Origin: Myxocyprinus asiaticus
Taxonomy: Eukaryota > Chordata > Actinopteri > Cypriniformes > Catostomidae
NCBI RefSeq assembly: GCF_019703515.2
Contig: NC_059368.1
Location: 33,229,891-33,293,890, forward strand
DNA: 64,000 nucleotides
Direction of reading: 5' to 3'
The number at the start of each line of letters is the position of its first letter. Position 1 is the first letter of the stretch. Made by a program: the position numbers and the translations under genes. The notes beneath the pieces were generated by a model. The model was not told where the DNA came from and searched no databases. It worked only from the letters and a program-made list of their open reading frames with translations. Below, one piece after another: positions 55,850 through 64,000 of this stretch.

Positions 55850-56917
55850 AGGAAGGACCTTCTTTCTCAGGGACGGGCACCATCTGGCACCCACAACGAG
55901 ACCTCTGGAATCTCCATGTCTGACCCTTGGGCAGGACGTGAAAGACCTAGGCTAGAGATCACTCAGGCTAGGGTGCCCTCTACGAGGTGCCTGTATGCCT
56001 TGAAGTGTCGTCTGTTCGCTAAGTGGTGTTCTTCCTGACGCGAAGACCCCCAGAGATGCATAGTTGGATCGGTGCTTTCCTTGCTGCAGGAGAGGCTGGA
56101 GGGGCAGCTGTCCCCCTCCACCCTAGCCGCTATTTCGGCTCATCACGATGCAGTAGATGGTAAGTACTTGGGGAAGCACGACTTGATCATCAGGTTCCTG
56201 AGAGGCACTAGGAGATTGAATCCTTCCAGACTGCACCTCGTCCCCTCGTGGGACCTCTCTGTAGTCCTTCGGGGTCTACAGGGAGCTCCCTTTGAGCCCT
56301 TGGAGTCAGCTGAGCTTAAGGCACTCTCTTTGAAGACTGCCCTCCTTACTGCGCTCACTTCCATCAAGAGGGTAGGGGACCTGTAGGCATTCTCTGTCAG
56401 TGAATCGTGCCTGGAGTTCGGTCCGGGTTACTATCATGTGATCCTGAGACCCCGACCGGGCTATGTGCCCAAGGTTCCCATGACCCCTTTTAGGGATCAG
56501 GTGGTGAACCTGCAAGCGCTGCCCCAGGAGGAGGCAGACCCAGCCTTGGTGTTGCTGTGTCCGGTGCTAGCTTTATGCATCTATTTGGATTGCATGCAGA
56601 GGTTTAGAAGCTCCGAGCAGCTCTTTGTCTGCTTTGGTGGACAGCAGAAAGGAAGCGCTATCTCCAAACAGAGGTTCGCCCACTGGGTCATTGACGCCAT
56701 CGCGATGGCATATCAGGCTCGGGACGTGCCACCCCCTGCGGGGTTACGAGCCCACTCTACCAGGAGTGTGGCGGCCTCCTGGGCCCTGGCCAGTGGCGCC
56801 TCTTTGGCAGACATCTGCAGAGCAGTGGGCTGGGCAACACCAAACACCTTTGCGAGGTTTTACAATCTCCAGGTTGAGCCGGTCTCGTTCCGTGTATTGG
56901 CAGGCACGAGCAGGTAA
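55850..56917 (+). pseudogene. DIRS-C tyrosine recombinase
   Basis: Core-binding half is frayed (55970-56150). From 56072 one frame runs to TAA 56915-56917 with a single stop at TAG 56384-56386, three codons after LTSIKRVGDL. The expected catalytic residues are all there: Arg (KRVGDL), AHSTRSVAASWALASG (His-x-x-Arg, about 56750-56797), GWATPNTFARFYN (Trp and Tyr). Together with copy A's and B's changes this shows which positions are ancestral. Confidence 0.85.
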
Positions 56918-56932
56918 GTTCTGGGACAGCTG

Positions 56933-56974
56933 TAACCTCCATCAGGGAACGGAGGTTACGAAAGTAACCAGGAC
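56933..56974 (+). repeat. Right terminal sequence of DIRS-C
   Basis: GTAACCTCCATCAGGGAACGG then GGTTACGAAAGTAACC and AGGAC. Matches the last bases of copy A (to 31351) except the centre of the GGTTAC-N4-GTAACC palindrome. Confidence 0.8.
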
Positions 56975-57448
56975 GTTTGATGTTATTGACATTTGATCAC
57001 AAGATATTAAAAAAATTATGGTACTGACATCAAACGCCATCAAATTGTGTTGATGCGCTACATTTGTATTTAATTTCATTATTATCAGTTAATAATGACT
57101 TAATTTCAGTTTGTCCCTCATACTAAGTTACAGTATCATATAGCTTCAGAAGACTTTAAAAACAGCACATAATGTTGTGTGGACTGCATTTCTAATGCTT
57201 TTCTGTTTTTATTTTTTTATTTTTTTTCTGAAATGAAGCCTCATAAGAGAGTGATTTGGAACGCTCCACAAAGGCTGCAACTCCACGTGTGTTTCAAATA
57301 GCGGTCCTCACACGCATCGCACTAGAGACTCAACTCGCAACTGATTTCAATATAGGTGACGTTAGAGGAGCGACGTGATACTCTAATAAGCATAAATACA
57401 CATAGCACACACATATTATTTAAATATTTGTAATAAATGGATTAGAAG
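56975..57448. other. No gene recognised
   Basis: Mixed composition; GC-richer and CG-containing around 57240-57370. No frame of note. Confidence 0.4.
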
Positions 57449-58013
57449 TACACTAACGTTCAAAAGTTTAGGATCACTTACTCATTCTTTATTTTATTTA
57501 TTAATTTTGTATTTATTTTTTTACATTTTAGAATAATAGTAAAGTCATCACAACTATGGAATAATAGAAATGGAAATATGGGAATTATGTTGTGACTAAC
57601 AAAATCCAAAATAAATCAAATCTATGTTATATTTTATCATCTTCAAAGTGGCCACACTTTGCCTAGATTTTGCAGAAATGTACTCTTGGCATTTTCTCAA
57701 CCAACTTATTGAGGTATCACCCTGAGATGCTTTTTAAACAGTATTGAAGGAGTTCCCATCTATATGCTGGGCACTTAGTGGCTGCTTTTCTTAATTATTC
57801 AGTCTAAGTAATCCATTTCAAAATCTTTTTTTTTTTTTTTTTTTTTTATAAAATTTTAGTTTTGTAATTAAATAAATTAATATGTTGGCACAGTTATATT
57901 TTTGTCTACAAAACTAATTTAAAACATTTAAGCATAGGCCTTCAGATCAAAAGTTTTTTAAGATCATGAGAAACATTTCAGGCAAGTGATCCCAAACATT
58001 TGAATGGTAGTGT
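57449..58013. mobile_element. Tc1/mariner-type MITE, copy 2
   Basis: Terminal repeats ACACTAACGTTCAAAAGTTT and (right, reversed) ACACTACCATTCAAATGTTT flanked by TA. The interior matches copy 1 (24671-25191) over most of its length, including TTTAGAATAATAGTAAAGTC and TTAAACAGTATTGAAGG. No transposase. Confidence 0.8.
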
Positions 58014-58350
58014 ATATTTATAAAACAAATTCATTCGCCACCTTGGATTGATTTTTTAACCAAGCACATCACGGTGCATTATGGTATCACCTACCTGGGG
58101 AAGGATACGATGCTACCTTATAATTTGGCCTAGAGTTTTTGGCAGATACCTAATTAAGATACCTAACTTTTGGAACAACCTTCATGTCGGGCGCATGCCA
58201 GTGATGCCTTAAAATTCTGCATCTGGAGGAAGCTCTCTAGGTTTTGGAACTGACCCAATATAATGGTGAGTAAATGATGACATCATTTTCAGTTTTGGGT
58301 AAGGGTTAGGATCATTAAAACAGAAATACAAGTTGAAAACCTTTTGAGGA

Positions 58351-58354
<4 letters not shown>

Positions 58355-58411
<57 letters not shown>
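58355..58411. repeat. (CA)n microsatellite in a dispersed repeat
   Basis: About 57 bp of CA, followed by TATCCTTATGAGGACTCTCC and CCCTAACCCTACCCCTAAACC (to about 58520), which belongs to a common fish repeat. Confidence 0.9.
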
Positions 58412-58414
<3 letters not shown>

Positions 58415-59330
58415 GGTGTGTCTATCCTTATGAGGACTCTCCATAGACATATTGATTTTTATACTGTGCGAACTATAGATTCTATCCCCTAACCCTACCC
58501 CTAAACCTAACCATCATTGTTAATGTGAATCCGATTACTTTCAGATTACCACAGGGCCAGAACCCATGCCAAAGAGGTTATACGCACGACTGACTAACAG
58601 TAGCACTACAGGGAAAGGTGATCGTGTTTTAATTGATGCAAAAATGTCTGATGGTGGATTGTATTTGTCAACAATTCAGCAGTATGCTGTTGATTTAAAA
58701 AAAAAAAAAAATTATTTATGTATTTTTTTTTCGGAAGCAACATGTCGACTTGTGTGATCATGGAACTTTAATAAAATGGTGGCAATCGAAACAGGTGCAT
58801 TCCAATCGACCGATAGGGTGCTGCGAAGTGGACTTCATGGTCCAAGCCATCTTAAGTGAAATTCCAATAAAAGGGAGCGTATATGTTCAGTTGGAAATGC
58901 ACTCCAAACCACACAGGGAATATGTGTACATAGATACATCAATTCACATGAAGTGGAGAGGGAAATTTATCCAACAGTCATTGCAAATCATCAGAGTATT
59001 GACTTAGATTGGCTACAAACATTTTTTAAAATAAATAAACAAACAAGGTTTGATATGCTGGAGTTTTAATTAAGCTTAATTCACCTCAGGTGTGTTTTAT
59101 ATGCAGTTGTGCACAAGTGCAAGGCACACAAGATTGCTACCGTTACATACATTTTCATAACAGTAAGTCATATAACAGTTAAGAAGACACATATTATACA
59201 ATTTACAAATAACATTTATATTTTATATTAAACAGCAACAGTCATTTAACTTATGGGTTACAAGTCTGGAGAAATATATTAACATAACAATACATTTTAC
59301 AAGTATACACGTGGATGTATTCTATAAATA

Positions 59331-59334
<4 letters not shown>
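58412..59334. other. No gene recognised
   Basis: Two open frames (58566-58757, 58750-59007) have no recognised motif; together they read like decayed coding sequence, but no family suggests itself. Confidence 0.35.
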
Positions 59335-59370
<36 letters not shown>

Positions 59371-59373
<3 letters not shown>

Positions 59374-60954
59374 GTGCATCTCAATAAATTAGAATGTCGT
59401 GGAAAAGTTCATTTATTTCAGTAATTCAACTCAAATTGTGAAACTCGTGTTTTAAATAAATTCAATGCACACAGACTGAAGTAGTTTAAGTCTTTGGTTC
59501 TTTTAATTGTGATGATTTTGGCTCACATTTAACAAAAACCCACCAATTCACTATCTCAAAAAATTAGAATATGGTGACATGCCAGTCAGCTAATCAACTC
59601 AAAACACCTGCAAAGGTTTCCTGAGCCTTCAAAATGGTCTCTCAGTTTGGTTCACTAGGCTACACAATCATGGGGAAGACTGCTGATCTGACAGTTGTCC
59701 AGAAGACAATCATTGACACCCTTCACAAGGAGGGTAAGCCAAAAACATTCATTGCCAAAGAAGCTGGCTGTTCACAGAGTGCTGTATCCAAGCATGTTAA
59801 CAGAAAGTTGAGTGGAAGGAAAAAGTGTGGAAGAAAAAGATGCACAACCAACCGAGAGAACCGCAGCCTTATGAGGATTGTCAAGCAAAATTGATTCAAG
59901 AATTTGGGTGAACTTCACAAGGAATGGACTGAGGCTGGGGTCAAGGCATCAAGAGCCACCACACACAGACATGTCAAGGAATTTGGCTACAGTTGTTGTA
60001 TTCCTCTTGTTAAGCCACTGCTGAACCACTGACAACGTCAGAGGCATCTTACCTGGGCTAAGGAGAAGAAGAACTGGACTGTTGTCCTGCGTTCCAAAGT
60101 CCTCTTTTCAGATGAGAACAAGTTTTGTATTTCATTTGGAAACCAAGGTCCTAGAGTCTGGAGGAAGGGTGGAGAAGCTCATAGCCCAAGTTGCTTGAAG
60201 TCCAGTGTTAAGTTTCCACAGTCTGTGATGATTTGGGGTGCAATGTCATCTGCTGGTGTTGGTCCATTGTGTTTTTTGAAAACCAAAGTCACTACACCCG
60301 TTTACCAAGAAATTTTGGAGCACTTCATGCTTCCTTCTGCTGACCAGCTTTTTAAAGATGCTGATTTCATTTTCCAGCAGGATTTGGCACCTGCCCACAC
60401 TGCCAAAAGCACCAAAAGTTGGTTAAATGACCATGGTGTTGGTGTGCTTGACTGGCCAGCAAACTCACCAGACCTGAACCCCATAGAGAATCTATGGGGT
60501 ATTGTCAAGAGGAAAATGAGAAACAAGAGACCAAAAAATGCAGATGAGCTGAAGGCCACTGTCAAAGAAACCTGGGCTTCCATACCACCTCAGCAGTGCC
60601 ACAAACTGATCACCTCCATGCCACGCCGAACTGAGGCAGTAATTAAAGCAAAAGGAGCCCCTACCAAGTATTGAGTATATATACAGTAAATGAACATACT
60701 TTCCAGAAGGCCAACAATTCACTAAAAATGTTTTCTTTATTGGTCTTATGATGTATTCTAATTTTTTGAGATAGTGAATTGGTGGGTTTTTGTTAAATGT
60801 GAGCCAAAATCATCACAATTAAAAGAACCAAAGACTTAAACTACTTCAGTCTGTGTGCATTGAATTTATTTAAAACACGAGTTTCACAATTTGAGTTGAA
60901 TTACTGAAATAAATGAATTTTTCCACGACATTCTAATTTATTGAGATGCACCTG
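59371..60954 (+). mobile_element. Nearly complete Tc1-like transposon
   Basis: 203-bp inverted repeats (59371-59573 and 60752-60954) differ by only one or two bases by eye. (TA)n flanks both sides, so the TA target is present. The transposase lies between, in one frame with two stops. 1584 bp. The near-identity of the repeats points to recent insertion or gene conversion. Confidence 0.9.
59634..60674 (+). pseudogene. Tc1-like transposase with two nonsense changes
   Basis: Cut-and-paste transposase, nuclear, inserts at TA. The frame of 346 codons is the usual Tc1 length. N-terminus: KTADLTVVQKTIIDTLHKEG, AKEAGCSQSAVSKHVNRKLS (helix-turn-helix). Catalytic core: KVLFSDENKFCISFGNQGPR (first Asp), FIFQQDLAPAHTAKSTKSWL (second Asp), WPANSPDLNPIENLWGIVKR (Glu), so DDE complete, then C-terminal helices to TGA 60672-60674. 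Stops at TGA 59892-59894 and TGA 60030-60032. The first, and probably the second, can be explained by one C-to-T change in an Arg or Gln codon. No frameshift. The start ATG 59634 precedes the MGKT segment by 12 codons; ATG 59670 is an alternative. Confidence 0.9.
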
Positions 60955-60976
60955 TGTATATATATATATACGTATA

Positions 60977-61628
60977 TGTGGTGGAACAGCCCGCCCCTCC
61001 CTCTCGTCATCATCATCCTGCCTCTGAGAGCCATCCTTCAGCCAGGCTCACGATAGAAGTGGGCAGGAGAGAGAAGAGGCACATAGTAAATAAGTCTTGT
61101 TTGGGCAGCGGGCGAATGAGGCACACCTGATTGTGTGTTTAGCCTTATCACCGCTGCCTTATAAATGCAAAGTGCATCTCTTCTCGGGGAGCCGGCTTCT
61201 ATCTCCTTGTGTGCACACACTAGCGTCCTCACAGATCCAGGAGCAGAGCGGGGAAGGTCCAGCCAAGTTAGATACGTGCTGGATTACAGTAGATGCGACA
61301 CCAGGGGATTAGAGCAGGCGTAACCTTCCTCTCACATTCGCCACAGCTCCATGGAAGACAGACTGCCAACTGAGCGCCAGCCCCTCATGCCACTGACCAT
61401 GGAGGGGGGCGCGTGCAGCCGCCAGACCCTGCCCACATCCTGGATCCTCCTCTGGACTCTCCCAGTCCTATACGATTCCCCCTTTCACCGAGGACGCCAG
61501 ATTCCCCTTTATTTTAGACACTTTCCACTTGGACACTGTTTTCCCCATTTTATGTTTATTGTTATGTCATTAAATGCCTCTCCGAGGCTTGACGCCACAT
61601 CCACCGTGTCTGTCTCTTGCTCACCCTG

Positions 61629-61633
<5 letters not shown>
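60977..61633 (+). repeat. Possible solo LTR
   Basis: TGTGGTGGAACAGCCCGCCC...CACCCTGCAACA, 657 bp, GC-rich against an AT-rich background. CTTATAAATGC box near 61159 and ATTAAA near 61569 are spaced like promoter and polyadenylation signals. (TA)n on both sides hides any target duplication. It resembles the LTR style of the Gmr1-like elements but I could not align it to 16355-16679. Confidence 0.45.

Positions 61634-61691
<58 letters not shown>
61634..61691. repeat. (TA)n microsatellite
   Basis: About 57 bp of pure TA directly after the LTR-like unit. Confidence 0.95.
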
Positions 61692-61693
<2 letters not shown>

Positions 61694-63289
61694 AAGTAAA
61701 GTTATTTATAGTACATTTATTTGTATTTACACAAGTATATTGTGTCATCTTACTTGAACCCCATAATCAGTGTGACTCAAGCATTGTCTGTGTTAAATGT
61801 TTTTGCGGGGTATTCTAAATGAACAGATTTGTCAAATGAACTGAACTTCAACAGATATCCTGTGCTCAGTAAGTAGGGAGCAGTAAACAATGTTTAGGGG
61901 ACCCTGCGAATTGGAACGCATCTTGTATTCTTCATCTCATGTTAGTGCACATCATTATATATATATATTTTTTTAAAGAAATACCATCCATTGCTTACTG
62001 TTTAAAAGTTCAGCAATTAGCAAATATAAAGAAAAACCTGAGTACAACAGAAAATTGAGAAAATATGAATGTTGCAATTAGAGACCGATAATTGGTTTGA
62101 CCTTTATTTTTAACCAATATTTACACTTTTCCACTTAATCAGTTTTCAGTTCTTCAATATTGTGTGTACCAATAAATTTGGGCACACAATACTTTACATT
62201 TTATATATTAATTAAGCAAGGGGCTTTGAACAAATTTATATTGCAACTACTAGTCAAATTAATTATTTGTAGACTGTGCGCAATATTAGTTTTATAAAGC
62301 AGTTCACCAGAGATTAGTGATAAATAAAGTTGTTAATGTGGCTAAAAGCAAAAATTATTCAAGAATTACAAATTGGTTATGCATATGAGTTATGGGATAC
62401 TTAAACACAAAAATAATCAGTATCGTATATTGGTCATTAAAAACCATTATTACATGGCTCTCTGGAATACTTGATTCTGATTGGTCAATGGCACCATCTA
62501 GCAGTCTGATATTTCTCAGTAACAACCGTAAATCCATGTATAAGACCGCTCATCTGCGTATTGCAAGCAGTCTTTCCTGCTTCTTGGATCACTGTGCGAT
62601 CTCTACAATTAAGCTAATAAAATCAGTTCAACTCAAATCAATATTTCATGTGAATTCTTTGTTTATTTGGAAAGTAGTCTTGTAAAAAGATGCATAATGA
62701 GCAGTCAGATGTTCATTCATTACAAAATAAACACCAATAGAATGCAAACCGGAGGTGGATTTTAGCAGTTCAGCATTCTCTTTCCTTTCACATAATTACA
62801 TAATTTCAATTAAAATCAATGTCCATTCATGTTCATTATCCCTTACATATTGGTTGATCTCTAGTTGCCTTATGGCAACACTGTACCACAATGGGGGAAA
62901 AAAACTGCTATGTTGCCAAATGGCAACTCTGAACTACAATAGAATTGAACTAATGCATTTCTCATTGGGAATTTTTATAGGTATTGGCATCAATTATATT
63001 ATTGCATTGATTCATTTATTTGAAAGTTAAATAATAACCATAATATAATTGCATTAATGCAAAAATAACACAATTAGGATTTCCATATCTTCTTTTCAGA
63101 CAAAAGTGAGTGCACAGTGCTCACATCTGACTGACAGCAGAGAGAATGAGCTAGGCTCTAGTAAAAGTGAAAACAACATTGATCATCAACAATATTGCTG
63201 AACGCATAATTATTATTTAGTCAATTTTAATTTATTTTGGTATATTCCATTAGAACATAATGTCTACCATACAGGGTTAAAATATAAAT
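61692..63289. other. No gene recognised
   Basis: AT-rich, low repeat content by eye. No motif-bearing frames. Confidence 0.4.
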
Positions 63290-63900
63290 AAGTTGTGTTT
63301 TGTCATAAAGGTTTAGAGAGCAGAGTGGAAGCATTCCATGGTGATGCCTGACAGAAATTTGATGAAAGCGCCACTCTTGAATCTGAAACGGAATTACTTT
63401 CAAGATCACGCTAATGAATCCTGGAAAGCCCCTACTTCAACATTTTGTTTAGAGTTTAATAGCATTGCAGGCAGGCCAGATTTAACAGGCTGAAGCCTGC
63501 TGTGATAGGTCCCCAAAGACAGCCTTGTTTTTCCTGCAATTAGCTTGTATTTTCACCCATGGACGGAACCAATCAGGCTTTGTTTGTTGTTGTGTTGTGT
63601 CTCTGATCTGGAGGGGGAATCTGAGCTGGCTAAATGGAAGGTCCACATGCACACAGCAGAGAAATGACACAGCCAAGAACCATCAAGTTAAGATCTGCTT
63701 TTGTCATTGAGGTTCAATGAAATGTGACACCAAAGCTGACTTTTTGTTCCCAGAAAGCCTTGGTGCACATTGATTGGCCATTGCCTCTGTAAGGGAAATG
63801 GATCTGTGTTTATCTTCATTAGTGCCAGCCCTGATTTGACTAATTCTGATTGCTCTCCTCTTGAGTGGTGGGTGAATTGAACCAGCTTGGCACAAACAGA
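63290..63900. other. Candidate conserved non-coding sequence
   Basis: Balanced base composition, no simple repeats and no coding signature, unlike nearly everything else here. Dense in short AT/GC-mixed motifs such as CCTGCAATTAGCTTG and CAGCCCTGATTTGAC that resemble homeobox and other factor sites. Conservation itself cannot be seen from one sequence. Confidence 0.25.
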
Positions 63901-63902
63901 GT

Positions 63903-63981
63903 TCCCTTTCACAGGAACTCGAGCTGCATAATTGCATTGGGACACGCCCTGAGTGTCACGTGGTCTGAAGCCTTTATACAA
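63903..63981. repeat. Fragment of another dispersed element end
   Basis: GTTCCCTTTCACAGGAAC is a palindrome with 6-bp arms, followed by TCGAGCTGCATAATTGCATTGGGACACGCC and CACGTGGTCTGAAGCC. The wording recalls element termini common in fish genomes, possibly another tyrosine-recombinase family. Runs to the window edge region. Confidence 0.3.
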
Positions 63982-64000
63982 TCATGACAGTTTATTGGCT

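Larger units (their letters stand above)
53200..56974 (+). mobile_element. DIRS-type retrotransposon, copy C (doubly deleted)
   Basis: Left end GTTCCCTACATGTCACTCACTCG and left inverted repeat to about 53385 as in copy A. Gag-like gene, RNase H and recombinase are present. Missing: the whole RT (about 1.1 kb relative to B, join near 55060), and the 3' untranslated part, internal complementary region and right inverted repeat; only the last 42 bp of the right end remain (56933-56974). Confidence 0.85.

Noticed and set aside
58485..58520. Interstitial telomere repeat
   Set aside because: CCCTAACCCTACCCCTAAACC is irregular and belongs to a common dispersed repeat, not (TTAGGG)n.
58566..59007. 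Two adjoining frames as a new gene
   Set aside because: Separated by a poly-A run and frame change, no motif or homologue recognised; kept only as unassigned sequence.
1..64000. CRISPR array, operon or bacterial-type gene cluster
   Set aside because: No regularly spaced repeats and no prokaryotic gene organisation; spliceosomal-type intron and vertebrate element families point to a nuclear eukaryotic genome.

Overview
The window looks like repeat-dense, intergenic nuclear DNA of a ray-finned fish, probably a cyprinid-type teleost (inferred from element content). No exon of an ordinary host gene was recognised. Almost every long open stretch belongs to a decayed transposable element, and elements sit inside one another. 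All identifications come from reading translations and repeat structure by eye; no database was searched.

Layout. 0.9-2.0 kb: broken hAT (DUF4371-type) transposase. 2.07-12.80 kb: an endogenous retrovirus with two LTRs and a 4-bp AGAG flanking repeat; its interior keeps an integrase fragment and a possible Env membrane segment, and carries a piggyBac transposase with a canonical GT-AG intron. 12.80-15.98 kb: 5'-truncated Ty3/Gypsy chromodomain retrotransposon with its 3' LTR. 16.36-20.8 kb: two Gmr1-like Ty3/Gypsy pieces in opposite orientation (LTR-gag-protease on +; integrase-RT-RNase H on -), with integrase upstream of RT. 21-25.2 kb: a possible retroviral LTR, a Tc1 fragment with an inverted duplication, and two short non-autonomous DNA elements. 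25.2-31.9 kb: a Tc1-like transposon split by a complete DIRS-type tyrosine-recombinase retrotransposon (DIRS-A). 34-40 kb: solo-LTR-like unit split by a hAT element with an 8-bp target duplication, SINE and LINE tails, short dispersed repeats. 40.7-46.6 kb: DIRS-B on the minus strand. 47.9-49.1 kb: second copy of the same internally deleted Tc1. 50.4-52.2 kb: hAT-type element with 8-bp target duplication and an embedded Tc1 remnant. 53.2-57.0 kb: DIRS-C. 59.4-61.0 kb: young Tc1-like transposon with 203-bp near-identical inverted repeats and only two premature stops. 61.0-61.6 kb: possible solo LTR. 61.7-64.0 kb: mostly unique sequence, possibly conserved non-coding DNA.

The most informative system is the DIRS trio. 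Comparing the copies reconstructs the element's layout (inverted terminal repeats, Gag-like protein with an N-terminal Cys/His cluster, RT-RNase H, tyrosine recombinase, internal complementary region). Each copy is broken differently: A and C have lost the RT core, B keeps it; the recombinase has Tyr->Cys in A, Arg->Met in B, and a complete set of expected catalytic residues but a stop codon in C. The right terminus carries a small palindrome whose arms are kept while its 4-bp centre differs between copies.
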